64,000 nucleotides of DNA. Origin: Lonicera japonica (lineage: Eukaryota; Streptophyta; Magnoliopsida; Dipsacales; Caprifoliaceae). How positions within the stretch are numbered: the first letter of the stretch is position 1; every line of letters starts with the position of its first letter. The stretch covers positions 8,573,411 through 8,637,410 of the forward strand of contig CM038467.1 in NCBI GenBank assembly GCA_021464415.1, given 5' to 3'. The position numbers and the translations under genes were made by a program. The notes below the pieces were generated by a model, which saw only the letters and a list, made by a program, of their open reading frames with translations, made no database searches and was not told the DNA's origin. Positions 60,341-64,000 of this stretch are shown here, in pieces.

Positions 60341-60416
60341 AATTTTTTGATGAAATTTGGTGGAGATGTTCTACACACAATGAAGAACATCCCCACCAAA
60401 TTTTATCAAAAAAATT
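60341..60416 (+). repeat. Short hairpin, 32-bp arms
   Basis: Arms 60341-60372 and 60384-60416 are inverted, with two mismatches and one bulge around AAATTTGGTGG / CCACCAAATTT. The loop is 11 nt. It could be a MITE relic or a small-RNA precursor. Confidence 0.7.
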
Positions 60417-60899
60417 CCATCGGGAAGCGTGCTAAATGGGTTAATCCGTACGGGCAATCCGTGAACGTAATCCGTACCAGAAATGCTCCCATATATGTAT
60501 ATATAACTTTGTTGCTGCTGTATAAAAAGGCCATGGGCATCTGGTTGGTTTATGATTCCATTGCCCCACGCCAGAATATGCGTCTTCAAAAAAATATCTT
60601 CCGGAATTCCGGCACAATAGATGATTATGTTAATTTAACAAGTATTAATAATATAAAATTTGTTGTTTATGATGATGGGAAGATTATAACCTCTGTAGAA
60701 CATGTACATATTAGATGTGCGTACTGTCTTTCTCTACTACCATATAAATGATTGTAAACTTTTACATGTAAAAAAAAAAAAAAAACATTTTCGAAAGATT
60801 CTGTTCCTTTACCAAACTAATGGACTACACATACAAATAATTCAGGATTGGAATATATACCCTGAAGTACCAACATCTGCTTGCTCCCAAAAAAAAAAA

Positions 60900-61770
60900 A
60901 AAAAACTAATTTTAATCATCATGCGCACAACATTGAAAATGTAACTATATATATATTATAATGAACCGCCCATCAATTAAATAAAGGAATCAAGATTATT
61001 GGATATTTAAATATAGTTAAGGTATTTTTAATGAGTAGTGCTAATACATATGACACAATGCCCTCTTTTTAAATTAAATTATTTGTTTTTATCTCTATCC
61101 ATGCATTAATTAATTCTTGTAATATTATTATTAAGGTGCGTACAGAATAATCATGCTAAAGCTGATGTTTATTAAGATTACATACACGCAATCTGTGAAC
61201 TCTAGGCAGCTTTGAAATTTGAAAACAAGATCATTGCATGATATACAATCACTCATGCATGTATATATATATATGCACTTATACAATTGATGAATGCGCT
61301 TAAAATCGATTATGTTACCATTGATTAAGCTCGATCGATCAGGTCATTCACATTCATCCTCATATGTATTATGATGGATCAAATAGTTTTTTTTTAAAAC
61401 CAGATTTCAATTGTTTCTCCAAAACAGTTTCCTAAAGAAAATTCTCAAGATAAATTTTTAATTAGTGGCCGTTCACAAGTTAAAGCTTATGGTTCAAGTC
61501 CAAGTTAAAAGGCAATCTTGATGCTGGCTCATCAAACAAAAAACTGCTACCTTCTAATAGTTAACAAGATTGAAAGAGAAAAAACATCAGTCAGATCTAC
61601 CTATTAAAGAATCAAAGAAAGTTGATATCTACATTGATATATATATATATATACAGTCTACTGTTGATGCCAACCTAGTTTAATTCATTTCTTCTCTTCT
61701 CCAAACGAATATTTCTCACTTTTGGTGTAGCGGATGAGCCTTGCCGATTTATGAAGTTGAGGAAACTAGA
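60900..61770. other. AT-rich, includes the 3' flank of the GRAS gene
   Basis: No gene recognised; A-runs at 60771-60784 and 60890-60905, TA runs at about 61260 and 61640. Confidence 0.5.
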
Positions 61771-61773
61771 ATT

Positions 61774-63306
61774 TCAGCATTTCCAGCAAGAAGCCGCAAC
61801 AATTGGTTTTGATTTCCACCCAAGAACCAAGCAACCCTTCTCTTCCACAATAGTATAACCTTCACAAAAGTCGAGCTTTTTCCCTAGCCATTCCTTGGCC
61901 TGACCCATCATCTTAATAGGTGTAGTCTGAAACCTGGCTCGGCTCATCCTCCTGCGCCACTGGTCCAACCTCTCGTGCCTTTCAACCCTTGCCGGTCCCT
62001 CGCAACTCACAATGTTCTTAATTTCCTCTGCAAAGTAAAACTGTTCGATCTTTGATCGCCTTGTATCATACTTTGGCAGCATAGCATCAAGGGAATCGAA
62101 AATTGCAGAGTAATAATGCAGTGCTTCCATAAATCTCCCGAGAAAGAAAGGGCCATTGTGGATTGTGTCTTGTTCCACCAGAACTAAAACTTTAGGTGAA
62201 AGCGTGTGAATTATCCGCAGAACCGAGTTTAAAGCGCCCCGACTTTCTTTGACCGCACAATGCAGCTGAAGTATGCTGTTCACAACCAGGACTTCACCGT
62301 CAAGAACTTTGATATCGTTAAGCTTAAGGTTTTCCAAGCTGCTTTCAACCACCGAAAACCTGAGATTTATGCCTAGGGTCCTAGAATAAGCCTCAAGCTC
62401 ATCCCCAATAATTTGAAACTTCTTTACAGAAAGGCCAACTGCTGTTATTCGGAGTCGGCGTGGTGGTTGGCCCTTGTGGTTGGCTAGGTTTTCGATTAGC
62501 CTACGCCATTGGTGACCGTGGGCCAAACCAAGGCTCATCCCCAAGTCCACCACATGGACAAAACTCTCTCCCTCAAAGGCTTCCAGTATTGTTGAGTTGG
62601 CCACAAAGTGACCGAACTGTATATGCGGGCAAATTTCATAGACAAGGCGCAAGGCTTCTTCCTTTTTCTCCGAAGCAATCTCTGTTGCATTCGTCATCGT
62701 TGTCCCGAAGAGCCCAACGGTCCCTAGTGGTTGAACCACGGCTAGCCGGTCAGTGAGCGCCTGCACAAAGCAAGAGGCTACACGTTGGAAAGAAGAGCCA
62801 AATACCAAAGCATTGGCACGAAGCTCAGATAATAAGATCGACGCTTGGGATTTGTCACGGCAAGCCACAGCCTCAGCACATGAAACGAGGAGCTGGACAA
62901 GCCTCGTTCCATCACCAATTCCAACTTCTTTGGTATTTTCGTCATCGGAAGAATTGAAAATGGCTGCTGCCGCCTCTTCAACAGCCTCGGCTTCAAGGTA
63001 TCTTTGCGTATAAGTCCATATATGGTCTCGAAACTGAAGCCTTGGCACTCTATTCAAGCTATTTGTGCTACTGTAAATGCTACTATTACTGTCAAACGAT
63101 TCACAGAGGCTCGTGGTTCTTTTAAGCCTCTTATGAACACTGTTTTCGTCAGACATGGTGGGGAACCAGGTGGAGGCAGCGGTTTCACAAATGGGTAAAA
63201 AAGGGTAAGGATAAAAGGCCATAGCCGAGAGACTTAGATCAATGCAACTCATTCCAAGATTTGCTTCATTGTTATACAATTTATGATCCAAGAAACCAGG
63301 AGCCAT
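61774..63306 (-). CDS. GRAS-family transcriptional regulator, RAD1-like
   Basis: An intact intronless ORF of 510 aa. The variable N-terminus (1-130) includes a basic patch HKRLKRTTS (58-66). The GRAS domain runs from about 133 to 510: first leucine heptad region with LLVSCAEAVACRDKSQASIL (139-158), VHIID motif as VHVVDLGM (250-257), second leucine-rich region, PFYRE-type region around RFMEALHYYSAIFDSLDAML (391-410), and SAW region ending GWKSKPIVAASCWKC. The phrases SELRANALVFGSSFQRVASC and NIVSCEGPARVERHERLDQW match what I remember of RAD1 (REQUIRED FOR ARBUSCULE DEVELOPMENT 1) orthologs, known in mycorrhizal legumes and absent from Arabidopsis. GRAS class is certain; the RAD1 clade is probable. 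No DELLA motif is present. The first ATG was chosen because it follows the TATA box; a later ATG is codon 51. Confidence 0.93.
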   Translation of the reverse strand: MAPGFLDHKLYNNEANLGMSCIDLSLSAMAFYPYPFLPICETAASTWFPTMSDENSVHKRLKRTTSLCESFDSNSSIYSSTNSLNRVPRLQFRDHIWTYTQRYLEAEAVEEAAAAIFNSSDDENTKEVGIGDGTRLVQLLVSCAEAVACRDKSQASILLSELRANALVFGSSFQRVASCFVQALTDRLAVVQPLGTVGLFGTTMTNATEIASEKKEEALRLVYEICPHIQFGHFVANSTILEAFEGESFVHVVDLGMSLGLAHGHQWRRLIENLANHKGQPPRRLRITAVGLSVKKFQIIGDELEAYSRTLGINLRFSVVESSLENLKLNDIKVLDGEVLVVNSILQLHCAVKESRGALNSVLRIIHTLSPKVLVLVEQDTIHNGPFFLGRFMEALHYYSAIFDSLDAMLPKYDTRRSKIEQFYFAEEIKNIVSCEGPARVERHERLDQWRRRMSRARFQTTPIKMMGQAKEWLGKKLDFCEGYTIVEEKGCLVLGWKSKPIVAASCWKC

Positions 63307-63382
63307 ATCACTAAATCACTCTCTTTCTTTCTTGAAGGTACTTGATGCTGCTCTGAAAAAACCATTTACGGAGGAAGGGCGA

Positions 63383-63390
63383 CTTATATA
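63383..63390 (-). promoter_or_regulatory. TATA box of the GRAS gene
   Basis: On the minus strand TATATAAG within CTCTATATAAGTC lies about 80 bp before the ATG, leaving a 5' UTR of about 45-50 nt. Confidence 0.6.
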
Positions 63391-63399
63391 GAGAAAGTT

Positions 63400-64000
63400 A
63401 CGCATTTCTTGTTCGATGAAACATATGTGTGTGAATAATCTAAAAAGAAAATTGAAAAACTACAAAAATCTTGACAAAGAAAGATGTGTCCTCTAAAGAG
63501 AAGAAGAAGACAAAAAAACTTGTTAGCATAGAGCAATCAAACAACCCGGCTGAGTATTCTTCATTTGTTAATTCCTCAGAATTTGGGAGTAATGTCTTGT
63601 CCCTAGCCATATTCCAGCAAGTTATGAACTATATAACATGAATATTTGATATTGAAACCTTAAATTCTTTAGTTTGAATTTACCTTGTTTTCCTTGTCAT
63701 CTCCTTTTTAATAATTCTTTTCATCCTTCACAAAATAAAGCTTTTGAGCTTCATTGTTTGAACAGTTTTTAGTGACTTTTTGATCAATTAGTGGGTGGTT
63801 GTTTTGCCGGCTTGACTTGAGAATAATTAGAGAATACTAGTGGGAACAGAAAGGGTATATGTGTCTTTCAAAATGTTAAACCATCATCGAGCATTTGTAA
63901 TTATGTATGTATTATTCGCACAAGGCATATTAAGCAGTTTTAATTTTAATGCATGGACTGTATTTTTAGTGGTTAAATTATTAGTAGGGTGTCAACATTA
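63400..64000. other. Upstream region of the GRAS gene
   Basis: No other gene seen. The promoter of the RAD1-like gene should lie here; no known symbiosis element was securely identified. Confidence 0.5.

Noticed and set aside
60009..60751. ORFs of 65 and 137 aa on the plus strand
   Set aside because: They run over CT/TA microsatellites and a hairpin; there is no recognisable domain.
61470..61510. tRNA-like T-arm word GGTTCAAGTCC
   Set aside because: No acceptor or anticodon stems can be built around it.
62460..63198. Several plus-strand ORFs (up to 98 aa)
   Set aside because: Antisense shadows of the GRAS gene.
1..64000. CRISPR array, operon or other prokaryotic-type system
   Set aside because: No regularly spaced identical repeats; introns and plant transposons show a plant nuclear region.

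Overview
The window is nuclear DNA of a flowering plant, very probably a eudicot. Genes carry many short GT-AG introns, the intergenic DNA is AT-rich, and the transposons are plant types (chromovirus Ty3/gypsy, Ty1/copia, LINE, Helitron, hAT, PIF/Harbinger-like MITEs). Four protein-coding genes look intact, all on the minus strand. (1) 86-5064, 11 coding exons, 705 aa: the plastid S1-domain protein pTAC10/PAP3 of the plastid RNA polymerase complex. (2) 14671-16946, 7 exons, 443 aa: an LHT1-type lysine/histidine transporter. (3) 18057-23172, 8 exons, 558 aa: a conserved plant Ser/Arg-rich coiled-coil protein of unknown function. (4) 61774-63306, single exon, 510 aa: a GRAS regulator most like RAD1, the arbuscular-mycorrhiza GRAS clade. 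A 72-residue plus-strand ORF behind a good TATA box (29434-29652) is a possible fifth gene. The intact genes do not form an operon or an obvious pathway.

Between genes 1 and 2 (6244-14000) lies a decayed chromovirus Ty3/gypsy element that was a target for later insertions: a solo LTR with a 5-bp duplication (7881-8456), a 1.19-kb hAT-type element with an 8-bp duplication (8764-9949), and a 1.2-kb Helitron in its 3' LTR (12789-13996). A second Helitron (18334-19705) makes up most of the last intron of gene 3.

From 24 to 61 kb the DNA is gene-poor. It holds a cluster of dead F-box/FBD/LRR and BAHD acyltransferase copies in both orientations (30.3-43.1 kb), gypsy and copia ends, a 5'-truncated LINE with its target duplication, and several inverted-repeat elements. 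Three PIF/Harbinger-like MITEs stand end to end separated by one TTA-like target each (50404-53490), and the middle one is split by a solo LTR. An LTR-like promoter at 56.7-57.0 kb carries perfect heat-shock elements ahead of a TATA box.

Exon limits were derived by hand from splice consensus, continuous reading frame and family knowledge. Mobile-element limits rest on terminal motifs and target duplications seen in the sequence. No database search was made.
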